This document shows, in pieces, positions 7,216-14,939 of a stretch of DNA of 64,000 nt; position 1 is the stretch's first letter, and each line of letters starts with the position of its first letter. The notes beneath the pieces were generated by a model. The model had not been told where the DNA came from, searched no databases, and saw nothing but the letters and a program-made list of their open reading frames with translations. Location: the NCBI GenBank assembly GCA_035275265.1, contig DATENC010000029.1, positions 62,001 to 126,000 on the forward strand, read 5' to 3'. This stretch comes from JACQAP01 sp035275265 (GTDB lineage: Bacteria > Pseudomonadota > Gammaproteobacteria > Burkholderiales > JACQAP01). The translations under genes were made by a program, and so were the position numbers.

Positions 7216-9111
7216 CTATCCGCCGGCGGCCAATTGCTCGAGCTCGGCGAAAAGCGCCAGCCAACGCTCCTCCGCCTCGCGCAGCCTTGCCATTACCTCC
7301 GTCTGCTCTAGCAGGCAGCGCTTCAGATCCTCTTTGCGGCCATCTGCGTAAATATCGGGGGAGGCGATCAGCTTTTCAAGACGCGTCCTTTCAGTGCCCA
7401 GCCTCTCGATTTCCCGCTCCGCCGATTTAACCCGCGCTTCCAGCGGTTTGCGCCGGGCAAAGCGTCGATTGCGTTCCTCGGCTTCAATCCGCTTCTGCTC
7501 CTTGCGGCCGACCGCCGGCTCTGCGTCGGCGCTCTCAGTTTGTTCCCTTGCGCGCAACCGTCTGGCGTAGTCTTCCAGGTCGCCGTCGAAGGGTTCGACC
7601 GTGCCACTCTCCACCAGCCAAAGTTCGTCGGACGTCGCGCGCAGCAGATTGCGGTCGTGCGACACCAGCACCAGCGCACCTTCGTAATCCTGCAGCCCAA
7701 GGGTCAGCGCATGGCGCATTTCCAGGTCCAAATGGTTGGTGGGCTCGTCAAGCAGCAGAAGGTTGGGCCGTTGCCATACGATCAGCGCCAGTGCCAGCCG
7801 GGACTTTTCGCCTCCTGACATTGGGGCCACCGGCTCGATCACCTGGTCGCCGTGGAAATCGAAACCGCCAAGAAAATTCCGAAGCTCCTGCTCGCGGGTC
7901 CTGGGCGAGAGTCGCGTGAGATGCCACAGCGGGCTCTCCTCGGGACGCAACTGTTCCAACTGATGCTGCGCGAAGTAACCAATCTGCAGGCCCTTGCCCA
8001 GGACCCGCTCTCCCGTTAGCGGCGCCAGCGCGCCCGCCAGCAACTTCATCATCGTCGACTTGCCGGCGCCGTTGCGGCCGAGCAGGCCCAGCCGGGTGCC
8101 GGCCCGCAACGTCATGCGGATTTCGCGCAGGACGGTTGCCTCGCCGTATCCGGCGTCTACTCCGTCCAGCGTCAGCACCGGGTCGGGCTGTACCACCGGC
8201 GGCCGGAACGCGAACTCGAACGGCGTATCTACGTGCGCGGCGGCGATTCTCTCCATGCGGGCGAGCGCCTTGATGCGGCTCTGCGCCTGGCGCGCCTTCG
8301 TGGCCTTTGCCTTGAAACGGTCGACGAAGGACTGCAGGTGGGCAATTTCGCGCTGCTGCTTTTCGTAGGTTGCCTGCTGCTGAGCCAATTGCGCGGCGCG
8401 CTGAGTCTCAAACGCGGAATAGTTTCCCGCATACAGTCGCAAGCGCTGACCTTCGATATTGCAGATAGCATCGGCTATCGCATCGAGAAAATCGCGGTCG
8501 TGCGAGATCAGGAGCAGCGTCCCAGGGTAGCCGGAAAGCCACTGCTCGAGCCAGACGATCGCGTCGAGATCGAGGTGATTGGTGGGCTCGTCGAGCAGCA
8601 GAATGTCCGAGCGGCACATTAGCGCGCGTGCCAGGTTCAGGCGCACGCGCCAGCCGCCGGAGAACTGCGCGACCGGCCTTTCGACCTCGGGGTACGCGAA
8701 CCCGAGGCCATGCATGAGTTGCGCTGCGCGGGCACGCGCCGAGTAAGCGCCGACGCGTCCCATGTCTTCATGCAATTCTGCGATGCGCGTGCCGTTGTGC
8801 GCCTGCTCCGCCGCCAGCAGGTCGCGTTCGAGTTCCCGCAGTTCCGCGTCCCCGTCGAGCACGTACTCGATCGCGGCCTGGTCGGTGGCGGGGGTTTCCT
8901 GCGCAACGTGCGCGAGCACCAGACCCGGTTGAATCTCGAATTCACCTGCGTCCTGGTGAATTTCATCGAGAAGCAGTGCGAACAGACTGGACTTGCCACT
9001 GCCGTTGGCGCCGGTGACGCCGACCTTCTGGCCGCGATTGAAGGTAAGACTCGCGCCTTCGAAGAGTACCTTGATGCCGCGGCGAAGTTGCAGGTCGCGC
9101 AAAACGATCAT
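7216..9111 (-). CDS. ABC-F family ATPase, YheS-like
   Basis: Soluble protein of 631 residues with two ABC domains and no membrane segments. First Walker A is GANGSGKSS, first signature QFSGGWRVRLNLARAL, first Walker B ILLLDEPTNHLD; the second domain has GRNGAGKST, PMSGGEKSRLALAL and LLLLDEPTNHLD. A charged coiled-coil tail (about residues 510-620) follows. ABC-F proteins act on the ribosome rather than in transport. The true start is ATG at 9111 (MIVLRDLQLRRGIKVLFEGA), the same opening as E. coli YheS; the longer open frame would run through the tRNA-His gene. Confidence 0.9.
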   Translation of the reverse strand: MIVLRDLQLRRGIKVLFEGASLTFNRGQKVGVTGANGSGKSSLFALLLDEIHQDAGEFEIQPGLVLAHVAQETPATDQAAIEYVLDGDAELRELERDLLAAEQAHNGTRIAELHEDMGRVGAYSARARAAQLMHGLGFAYPEVERPVAQFSGGWRVRLNLARALMCRSDILLLDEPTNHLDLDAIVWLEQWLSGYPGTLLLISHDRDFLDAIADAICNIEGQRLRLYAGNYSAFETQRAAQLAQQQATYEKQQREIAHLQSFVDRFKAKATKARQAQSRIKALARMERIAAAHVDTPFEFAFRPPVVQPDPVLTLDGVDAGYGEATVLREIRMTLRAGTRLGLLGRNGAGKSTMMKLLAGALAPLTGERVLGKGLQIGYFAQHQLEQLRPEESPLWHLTRLSPRTREQELRNFLGGFDFHGDQVIEPVAPMSGGEKSRLALALIVWQRPNLLLLDEPTNHLDLEMRHALTLGLQDYEGALVLVSHDRNLLRATSDELWLVESGTVEPFDGDLEDYARRLRAREQTESADAEPAVGRKEQKRIEAEERNRRFARRKPLEARVKSAEREIERLGTERTRLEKLIASPDIYADGRKEDLKRCLLEQTEVMARLREAEERWLALFAELEQLAAGG

Positions 9112-9149
9112 GACTTGCTGCCAGAGTTTGATACGGGAGGAAACGCCGA

Positions 9150-9226
9150 TGGGGTGGCTGATGGGACTCGAACCCACGACAACCGGAATCACAATCCGGG
9201 ACTCTACCAACTGAGCTACAGCCACC
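9150..9226 (-). tRNA. tRNA-His (GTG)
   Basis: The minus strand folds as a tRNA with anticodon GTG in the loop ATTGTGATT, an extra 5' G at the -1 position paired as usual for tRNA-His, T-arm GGGTTCGAGTCCC and an encoded CCA end. It is the last of three tRNA genes behind the promoter at 9449-9477. Confidence 0.95.
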
Positions 9227-9254
9227 ACTGAAACACTTGCCGCGAGCGGTGCAC

Positions 9255-9331
9255 TGGCGTGCCCGACAGGAATCGAACCTGTAACCCCCAGCTTAGAAGG
9301 CTGGTGCTCTATCCGGTTGAGCTACGGGCAC
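9255..9331 (-). tRNA. tRNA-Arg (TCT)
   Basis: Anticodon arm CCAGC-CTTCTAA-GCTGG gives TCT. Acceptor stem GTGCCCG pairs with CGGGCAC, the T-arm is CAGGTTCGATTCCTG, and the CCA end is encoded. It is the middle gene of the Pro-Arg-His tRNA cluster. Confidence 0.95.
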
Positions 9332-9361
9332 GACTCTGAACCGGGCACGACTCTCGCTATC

Positions 9362-9438
9362 TGGTCGGGGTGGAGAGATTTGAACTCCCGACATCCTGCT
9401 CCCAAAGCAGGCACGCTACCAGGCTGCGTTACACCCCG
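9362..9438 (-). tRNA. tRNA-Pro (TGG)
   Basis: Anticodon arm CCTGC-TTTGGGA-GCAGG gives TGG. Acceptor stem CGGGGTG pairs with CACCCCG, and the CCA end is encoded. It is the first gene of the cluster, 10 bases downstream of the -10 box. Confidence 0.95.
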
Positions 9439-9448
9439 GAGGGTCGCA

Positions 9449-9477
9449 ACTATACCCATCAGGGGGTTAAAGGTCAA
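9449..9477 (-). promoter_or_regulatory. sigma-70 promoter of the tRNA-Pro-Arg-His operon
   Basis: On the minus strand TTGACC (9472-9477) and TATAGT (9449-9454) are separated by exactly 17 bases. The discriminator after the -10 box is GC-rich (TGCGACCC), the pattern of promoters repressed by ppGpp and DksA in the stringent response. dksA itself starts 107 bases away in the opposite direction. Confidence 0.8.
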
Positions 9478-9583
9478 TTTGAAGGCCCAAAGCCATTGCC
9501 TTTTCGCGGCACTGAATCTAAGCTTGCAGCCCCCTGCTATTTCTGCTATTAAAGCGATTTTTTTTCGGACCGAATACTTGCGA

Positions 9584-10006
9584 ATGGCCACCGAATTTCA
9601 CACGAATTTCAAGCCCTATGTGCCGAAGAAGGGCGAGGCGTACATGAGTCCGAAGCAGCTCGAGCACTTCAGAAGGATTCTCAATCAACTGAAGATCGAA
9701 CTATCGCAGGACATCGACCGCACCGTGCATACGATGCAGGACGAAGCAACTGTATTCGCCGATCCAAATGATCGCGCCAGCCAGGAGTCGGATATGGCGC
9801 TGGAACTGCGCAATCGCGACCGCGAGCGCAAACTGATCAAGAAAATCGACGAAACGATCGCGAAGATTGACGCCGGCGAATATGGCTACTGCGAAAGCTG
9901 CGGCATCGAGATCGGCCTGAAGCGCTTGGAAGCTAGGCCGACCGCCACCCTCTGCATAGACTGCAAAACCCTCGACGAGTTGAGAGAAAAGCAAGTGGCG
10001 AAGTAA
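9584..10006 (+). CDS. dksA: RNA polymerase-binding transcription factor DksA
   Basis: Protein of 140 residues. A coiled coil carries the tip motif FADPNDRASQE, with the paired Asp residues that reach the polymerase active site (D60 and D63 here, equivalent to D71 and D74 of E. coli). A C-terminal four-Cys zinc finger is formed by C103, C106, C124 and C127 (CESC...CIDC). With ppGpp it represses stable RNA promoters and activates amino acid promoters. ATG at 9584 is the family start; the longer frame would cross the tRNA-Pro gene. A strong terminator follows at 10094. Confidence 0.97.
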   Translation: MATEFHTNFKPYVPKKGEAYMSPKQLEHFRRILNQLKIELSQDIDRTVHTMQDEATVFADPNDRASQESDMALELRNRDRERKLIKKIDETIAKIDAGEYGYCESCGIEIGLKRLEARPTATLCIDCKTLDELREKQVAK

Positions 10007-10093
10007 CTTTGCCATTTGCTTTCAGCGAAGTGGTCAAGTTACGTGCGGCGGAACTAAATAGCCAGCTGCCCGGTTGTCGCCTCATCCCGACAC

Positions 10094-10128
10094 GTCAACG
10101 CCCCGCCCATGCGGGGCGTTGACGTTTT
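10094..10128 (+). terminator. intrinsic terminator after dksA
   Basis: A perfect 13-bp inverted repeat (GTCAACGCCCCGC, loop CCAT, GCGGGGCGTTGAC) is followed by GTTTTCC. Confidence 0.85.
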
Positions 10129-10264
10129 CCATCAGGCGCCGCTAGGCGCTTGTCATGAACGGTCCCATGCGGAACTTTGTGGTTGTTGCGCGGGACAAAC
10201 GCATGTCGATAACCCCGGTCCGCAACCGGTTTCCAGAGAACCTTGCGGCCATTTGGAGATCAGA

Positions 10265-10567
10265 ATGCTTGCGAAAATTCACAACCCCCGCGGTATCCGC
10301 CGGCGCCTCGGCATGAATCAACAGGAATTCTGGGGACGCATCGGCGTAACCCAGAGCGGTGGCTCGCGCTACGAAAGTGGCCGCAACATGCCGAAGCCGG
10401 TGCAGGAACTGCTGCGCGTCGTGCACGTGGACCAGATAGATCTGAAGAAACTCAACAAGAGCGACGTAGCCGTACTCTACTATCTGAAGAGCGCGGAGCC
10501 GGCGCTCTACCGTCGCCTCAAGACCGTAGCATCCGGCCACATCTTGCGGCGCCGCGCTCGTCGCTGA
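10265..10567 (+). CDS. small HTH (XRE-like) protein of unknown target
   Basis: Protein of 100 residues starting at ATG 10265. The first half (IRRRLGMNQQEFWGRIGVTQSGGSRYESGRNMPKPVQELLR) has the helix-turn-helix spacing of XRE regulators: a QxEF first helix, then T-Q-S-x-x-S-R-Y-E-x-G. The tail is basic (LRRRARR). Proteins of this size with this helix pair are common single-gene regulators in betaproteobacteria, with no known regulon. No operator is visible. It ends 3 bp from the convergent radical SAM gene. Earlier in-frame starts exist but would extend into the dksA terminator. Confidence 0.65.
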   Translation: MLAKIHNPRGIRRRLGMNQQEFWGRIGVTQSGGSRYESGRNMPKPVQELLRVVHVDQIDLKKLNKSDVAVLYYLKSAEPALYRRLKTVASGHILRRRARR

Positions 10568-10570
10568 ACC

Positions 10571-11434
10571 TCAGGGTGTAACTTTTACCTCGAGGCCGAG
10601 CACGCGGATTTTTTCCGCAAACGCCTCCAGCCACGCAAACGGGAGTGCACTCAAGCGCTTGGCTTCCGGCTGAAACGATTGCCGCGCCAGGCTGTATAGC
10701 AGCACGCCCCGTAGCGGCAATCGGTCGGTAATACGCTCGCGCAGAAAGTCGAGGTAGGTCCGCTGCTCGGCCTCTTCGGGTGGCAAGCCGTCGACCGCAA
10801 ACACGCAGGTCTGGATCCAGGTCGGGCACAGTCCAACCGCAATTTCCAGGTTTGCGCGCATCCTGGCGCTATCGGTGCGGATACTGTTGACCTTCCGCAA
10901 GCCCGAGGTGCTGGCACGATCTACCTTGAACCACACCTCTCCGTTGAGCGCTTCCAGCTTCCTTACGCCAGCCTGAACACCAGGGCGCTGCATCAGGCTG
11001 CCATTGGTGATCAGTACCGTCTTGACGTATGCGGGCACCCCGGTTTGTCGCCGCACCTCCCCGATCAGGTCTATCACACGCTCGAATTCCTTCGCACTGG
11101 TAGGCTCTCCGTTCCCGGAAAGCGCAATATCGCTCAGTCGTCGCGCCTCGATCGGCACGCGCGCGGTAAGGAAATCGCCGTGCAACACATCTTGCAAAAA
11201 TCCGGAGAGTTCTTTCTCGAGCTTGCCCAGATCCACCGGCGGTGGCGCGCCACGGCGGAGTTCCGGAACCTGACAGTAGATACAACGCCAATTGCAGGCA
11301 TTGTTGACGTTTAGATTGATGCCCACGGAAACACCACCCGCGCGCCGCGACACCACCGGGTACACGTAGGTCAAGCCCGCGCTCCCGCGGTCGTGGTCGG
11401 CGACTGTCAAGCGGTCGCGTCGTGATTTGGACAT
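10571..11434 (-). CDS. radical SAM protein of unknown substrate
   Basis: Protein of 287 residues. The cluster-binding motif CNWRCIYC (C47, C51, C54; CX3CX2C) is followed by a radical SAM barrel with the SAM-binding region ALSGNGEPT and the core strands TVLITNGSLM and VWFKVD. It resembles the wyosine-like or MoaA-like COG0731 group, but no auxiliary cluster motif is seen at the C-terminus. The start ATG at 11434 is preferred over a TTG 12 bp earlier. It stands alone, convergent with the small HTH gene, so context does not reveal a substrate. Confidence 0.8.
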   Translation of the reverse strand: MSKSRRDRLTVADHDRGSAGLTYVYPVVSRRAGGVSVGINLNVNNACNWRCIYCQVPELRRGAPPPVDLGKLEKELSGFLQDVLHGDFLTARVPIEARRLSDIALSGNGEPTSAKEFERVIDLIGEVRRQTGVPAYVKTVLITNGSLMQRPGVQAGVRKLEALNGEVWFKVDRASTSGLRKVNSIRTDSARMRANLEIAVGLCPTWIQTCVFAVDGLPPEEAEQRTYLDFLRERITDRLPLRGVLLYSLARQSFQPEAKRLSALPFAWLEAFAEKIRVLGLEVKVTP

Positions 11435-11867
11435 GTGTAATTGCAACGACTCGTGAGGCCCAGTCAGTTTCGGGTTACTTATTAGAATTCGTAACTTACG
11501 GAACTTCTGGTGCCTCAGAAGGCGTATAACTCTGCCTTCAAGGGTTCCCCACCGGCTGCTGTCACGTGGTGTCTCCCATATTGCACTATCGAGACCCTGC
11601 CCGTGCTGGTTAAGAAATTTCTACGCCGGAACAGAGACCTTCCTCGCCACGGCCTGATCCGACGTGCGTTCCGGAAGCGCAACACCGGTCTGAAAGCTGT
11701 GATTGGGTCGAACGGGGACCTCGCGATTGATCGCGGATCATGATTATCATGAGCGTGAAATAAGCGATTGCGTCTGTGGCCACGCGCTCCCGAGCACCAG
11801 AATTGCAAGGCTGCACCAAACGTCAAACCTCAAACCGAGGAGCACAATAATTTTGGAGGGAACTGCA
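11435..11867. other. 433-bp intergenic region upstream of tpx
   Basis: No convincing gene: the open frames in it have no recognisable domains and no good ribosome binding sites. It holds the upstream regions of the radical SAM gene (leftward) and tpx (rightward), and a Fur-box-like sequence at 11735. Confidence 0.6.
11735..11749 (+). promoter_or_regulatory. Fur-box-like site upstream of tpx
   Basis: GGATCAT-G-ATTATCA matches the 7-1-7 Fur consensus TGATAAT-n-ATTATCA at 12 of 14 positions, with the right half exact. It lies 119 bp before the tpx start. The site is a candidate only; the spacing allows a promoter downstream of it. Confidence 0.4.
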
Positions 11868-12500
11868 ATGAAAAATTCATTTGTCGCATCACTCGCATTG
11901 GCGAGTCTGATTGGACTGAGCGCAGGCGTTGCGTCCGCTGCCGGCGAGGAAGTCCAGGGCATCAAGGTCAACAAAGGAAACGGCGCTGCCGGCGACGGCA
12001 ACACCATTCTAATGAAAGGCAACCCGCTGCCGTTACGCGGTAACGCAGTCAAGGTGGGCGAGCCCCTGCCTGCAGCGGTAGTTACCGGCGCCAACCTGGC
12101 ACCGGTCAATATGGCCGATGGAACCGGCAAGGTGCGCATCATCAGCGTCGTGCCTTCGGTCGACACGCCGACTTGCGAAGCGCAGACCCACCTGCTCAGC
12201 GAGAAGGACCGCAAGCTCGCTGATCAGGTAGAAATGGTGACCGTGAGCATGGACCTGCCGTTCGCGCAGCAGCGTTTCGCAAAAGAAGCAAAAATCAAGA
12301 ACGTCACGTTCTACTCGGATTACAAGTCCGGGGAGTTCGGGCAGAACAACGGCTTGATGATCGAGCCGCTGCACCTGCTGGCGCGTGCCGTGATCGTCAC
12401 GGACAAGAACAACGTGGTGCGTTATATCCAGGTCGTGCCGGAAGTCACCCAACTACCCGACATGCCGGCGGCCATGGCGTTCGCGAAGACGCTTCTGTAA
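11868..12500 (+). CDS. tpx: exported one-Cys thiol peroxidase (Tpx-like)
   Basis: Protein of 210 residues: a Sec signal peptide (residues 1-24, ending ASA-AG) and a Tpx-type peroxiredoxin domain. The peroxidatic Cys is C103 in SVDTPTCEAQT. The usual resolving Cys of atypical two-Cys Tpx, in PFAQxRFC, is Ala138 here (PFAQQRFAKE), and there is no other Cys, so reduction must use an external thiol. Classic Tpx is cytoplasmic, so the signal peptide is also unusual. ATG at 11868 follows a strong site (TTGGAGGGA). A terminator follows at 12523. Expression may be iron-linked if the Fur-like box upstream is real. Confidence 0.9.
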   Translation: MKNSFVASLALASLIGLSAGVASAAGEEVQGIKVNKGNGAAGDGNTILMKGNPLPLRGNAVKVGEPLPAAVVTGANLAPVNMADGTGKVRIISVVPSVDTPTCEAQTHLLSEKDRKLADQVEMVTVSMDLPFAQQRFAKEAKIKNVTFYSDYKSGEFGQNNGLMIEPLHLLARAVIVTDKNNVVRYIQVVPEVTQLPDMPAAMAFAKTLL

Positions 12501-12522
12501 ACCAACCCGATAGTGGGACGTG

Positions 12523-12550
12523 AAAGGCCCCGCCTGGTGCGGGGCCTTTT
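12523..12550. terminator. intrinsic terminator between tpx and tRNA-Ser
   Basis: An 11-bp stem (AAAGGCCCCGC, loop CTGGT, GCGGGGCCTTT) is flanked by A and T runs, so it can work for the convergent tpx and tRNA-Ser transcripts. Confidence 0.85.
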
Positions 12551-12555
12551 GCTTG

Positions 12556-12645
12556 TGGCGGAGGGTGAGGGATTCGAACCCCCGATACCCTTGCGGGTAC
12601 GCTGGTTTTCAAGACCAGTGCATTCAACCGCTCTGCCAACCCTCC
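12556..12645 (-). tRNA. tRNA-Ser (TGA)
   Basis: Anticodon arm CTGGT-CTTGAAA-ACCAG gives TGA. A long variable arm (GTACCCGCAAGGGTAT) marks a class II tRNA, the T-arm is GGGGGTTCGAATCCC, and CCA is encoded. A truncated partial copy of its 5' half lies 82 bp upstream. Confidence 0.96.
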
Positions 12646-12726
12646 GCTGCCACAACTCTGCCGGTTTTAGCCTCGACGTAACCTGAAGATTACCCTGCAC
12701 TAGCGCCGGCTTCGCAGGCACCAAGG

Positions 12727-12758
12727 CCAGTGCATTCAACCGCCCTGCCAACCCGCCG
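12727..12758 (-). pseudogene. truncated partial copy of tRNA-Ser
   Basis: These 32 bases match 12615-12646 of the intact tRNA-Ser at 30 of 32 positions, in the same orientation. They cover the 5' acceptor strand, D-arm and half of the anticodon stem, then the similarity stops. It cannot fold as a tRNA. Confidence 0.85.
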
Positions 12759-12875
12759 AAGGCGGCAAATGATACCCGCATGGGTCGTGCTCTGTCACAC
12801 CCGGACCATTGAAACTTTGATCCCGATTGCGTAGTCTTATGGCCGGAGTTCCTTCAACCAGGAGACTGTAACTAT

Positions 12876-13562
12876 ATGCAACCGCAAATCCAGTACGGCG
12901 CACAGACCGGGCAGCTGGTAGAAAGCCAGAGCAAGGTCCTGCGCAACACCTACATGTTGCTTTCACTGACTATGGTTCCGACTGTAATTGGGGCCCTGGT
13001 CGGAATGGCGACCGGCGGGATCATCATGCAACACCCGATCATGATGTCGCTGGTGATGATCGCGGGTGTCATCGGTTTGCAATTCGCCATCGCCGCAAAT
13101 CGCAACAGCGGCCTTGGCGTGGTGCTGCTGCTCGGGATGACATTCATCCTCGGCTGGTGGCTCGGACCCCTGCTCAACATCGCGCTGTCGTTCAGGAATG
13201 GTCCGCAACTGATCGGCATGGCCGCCGCAGGCACCGGCGGCATTCTGCTGGTCATGAGCGCAATTGCGACCACCACGAAAAAAGACTTCAGCTTTATGGG
13301 AAAATTCCTGTTCGTGGGCATGATCGTGCTGCTGCTCGCAATGATTGCCAACATGTTCTTCCAGATTCCGGCGCTGGCTCTGACGATTTCTGCACTGGTC
13401 ATCGTGGTGTTCTCGCTTTTCCTGTTGCACGACGTCAGCCGCATCGTCAATGGCGGCGAGACCAACTACATAATGGCGGCAACGGGCGTGTACATGAGCC
13501 TGTTCAACATATTCGCCAACTTGCTGCAATTGCTCATGGCATTTTCCGGCGAACGCGACTGA
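12876..13562 (+). CDS. Bax inhibitor-1 / YccA family membrane protein
   Basis: Protein of 228 residues with seven predicted membrane helices from residue 26 onward and the family end block FLLHDVSRIVNGGETNYIMAATGVYMSLFNIF. The conserved Asp in LLHDVSRI is typical of the family. In E. coli YccA is a substrate and modulator of FtsH, and the wider family acts as pH-sensitive ion channels. ATG at 12876 follows CAGGAGACTG. The gene stands alone and is followed by a strong terminator. Confidence 0.88.
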   Translation: MQPQIQYGAQTGQLVESQSKVLRNTYMLLSLTMVPTVIGALVGMATGGIIMQHPIMMSLVMIAGVIGLQFAIAANRNSGLGVVLLLGMTFILGWWLGPLLNIALSFRNGPQLIGMAAAGTGGILLVMSAIATTTKKDFSFMGKFLFVGMIVLLLAMIANMFFQIPALALTISALVIVVFSLFLLHDVSRIVNGGETNYIMAATGVYMSLFNIFANLLQLLMAFSGERD

Positions 13563-13580
13563 TTCTGGAGCGCCGCAAGG

Positions 13581-13608
13581 AAGGGCAACCCATCGGGTTG
13601 CCCTTTTT
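13581..13608. terminator. bidirectional intrinsic terminator
   Basis: An 11-bp perfect stem (AAGGGCAACCC, loop ATC, GGGTTGCCCTT) with a T run lies between the YccA-like gene and the convergent rlmD. Confidence 0.88.
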
Positions 13609-13624
13609 CTTTCCGATTTCCGGT

Positions 13625-14938
13625 TCAATCCAACTCGAATTGAGCAACCGATTCCACGTGCGAGGTATGCGGGAACATGTTCACCACGCCTGCCGCAGCG
13701 AGGCGATAACCGCGTGAGTGCACCAGGACCGCCGCGTCGCGCGCCAGAGTGGCCGGATTGCAAGATACGTAGACGATGCGGGCAGGCGCCGATTCACCAA
13801 TCGACTTTACCAACTCCATGGCTCCGTCACGTGGCGGATCTATCAAAGCCCGGTCAAATGGGGAGAGGCCGCCCCAATTGTTTCCACTGATCGCAAAAAG
13901 GTCGCGCTCGACGAACTGGCATCTTGCCTCCAGGCCATTGCGCGCGGCGTTTTCCCGGGCGCGCCGCAGGAGGCCGGCATTGCCCTCGACACCGGTAACG
14001 TGTGCTCCCGTCTTGGCGATTGCCAGCGAGAAATTTCCCAGGCCGCAGAAAAAATCACCAATGCGATCACCCGGCTGCGGGTCCAGCAGCGTGATCGCTC
14101 GCCGCACCAGCATCCGGTTGACTGCATGATTCACCTGCGTGAAATCGGTTGGATTGAATGGAAAAGTCAGATCGAAATCCGGAATCCGGTACTGCAGCGG
14201 TGGCGCATCCAACGGATGGAACGGATAGGTTGAGTCCGGACCCTGGGGTTGCAGGAAAAGCTGTACCCGATGCCGTGCAGCGAACTGCCTGAGCTTGTCC
14301 TGATCGGAGACATCGGGCGGCTCCAGCACACGTAACACCAGGACGTCCACTGCATCTCCGATGGCAAGCTCCACCTGCGGCAGACGCTCGCGAATGGAAA
14401 GCGAGGCGATCAGATGCCGCAGCGGTACCAGCAATGCGGAGATGCGGGCTGGCACCACCTCGCAGGTCTTCATGTCCGTAACGAAACTGCTGCGACGTTC
14501 GCGAAAGCCTACTAGCGTGCCTTTCCTGGTGACAAAACGCGCCGAAAAGCGTGCACGGTAGCGATATTCCCAGGTAGGACCATGAATCGGAGAAAGCATG
14601 GTCTCGGCGGTCACTTTGCCGATACGAGCCAGACTTTCCTCGAGCACGCGCTGCTTCGCCGCCACCTGCGCACGCGGCTCCAAGTGCTGCATGCTGCAAC
14701 CGCCACAGACGCCGAAAAAATTGCACCGGGGGACAACGCGAGAGGCCGACGCGCGTACGATTCTCGTAGCCTCGGCGAATTCATAGGTCGGCTTGCGCGT
14801 GTGGGATGCGAACTCGACCACTTCGCCGGGGAGCGCGCCCTCGATGAAGATCACCTTGCCGTCCGTATGCGCTACGCCCCGCCCTTCCTGGTCGAGGGAC
14901 TCGACCAGCACCGCAGGTCCGACTGACTCGCGTTTCAC
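13625..14938 (-). CDS. rlmD: 23S rRNA (uracil-1939-C5)-methyltransferase RlmD
   Basis: Protein of 437 residues. An N-terminal TRAM domain (LVESLDQEGRGVAHTDGKVIFIEGAL) is followed by the iron-sulfur motif CNFFGVCGGCSMQHL, then a SAM-dependent methyltransferase fold with FFCGLGNFSLAIA and the catalytic Cys in YVSCNPATLARD. It forms m5U1939 in 23S rRNA. The start GTG at 14938 overlaps the end of the exonuclease region and matches the usual RlmD opening; the longer frame upstream is only that gene in another frame. The pair is probably one transcript. Confidence 0.93.
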   Translation of the reverse strand: MKRESVGPAVLVESLDQEGRGVAHTDGKVIFIEGALPGEVVEFASHTRKPTYEFAEATRIVRASASRVVPRCNFFGVCGGCSMQHLEPRAQVAAKQRVLEESLARIGKVTAETMLSPIHGPTWEYRYRARFSARFVTRKGTLVGFRERRSSFVTDMKTCEVVPARISALLVPLRHLIASLSIRERLPQVELAIGDAVDVLVLRVLEPPDVSDQDKLRQFAARHRVQLFLQPQGPDSTYPFHPLDAPPLQYRIPDFDLTFPFNPTDFTQVNHAVNRMLVRRAITLLDPQPGDRIGDFFCGLGNFSLAIAKTGAHVTGVEGNAGLLRRARENAARNGLEARCQFVERDLFAISGNNWGGLSPFDRALIDPPRDGAMELVKSIGESAPARIVYVSCNPATLARDAAVLVHSRGYRLAAAGVVNMFPHTSHVESVAQFELD

Positions 14939-14939
14939 G

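Noticed and set aside
11510..11743. Small plus-strand open frame in the region before tpx
   Set aside because: No domain, no ribosome binding site and no conserved start; treated as non-coding.
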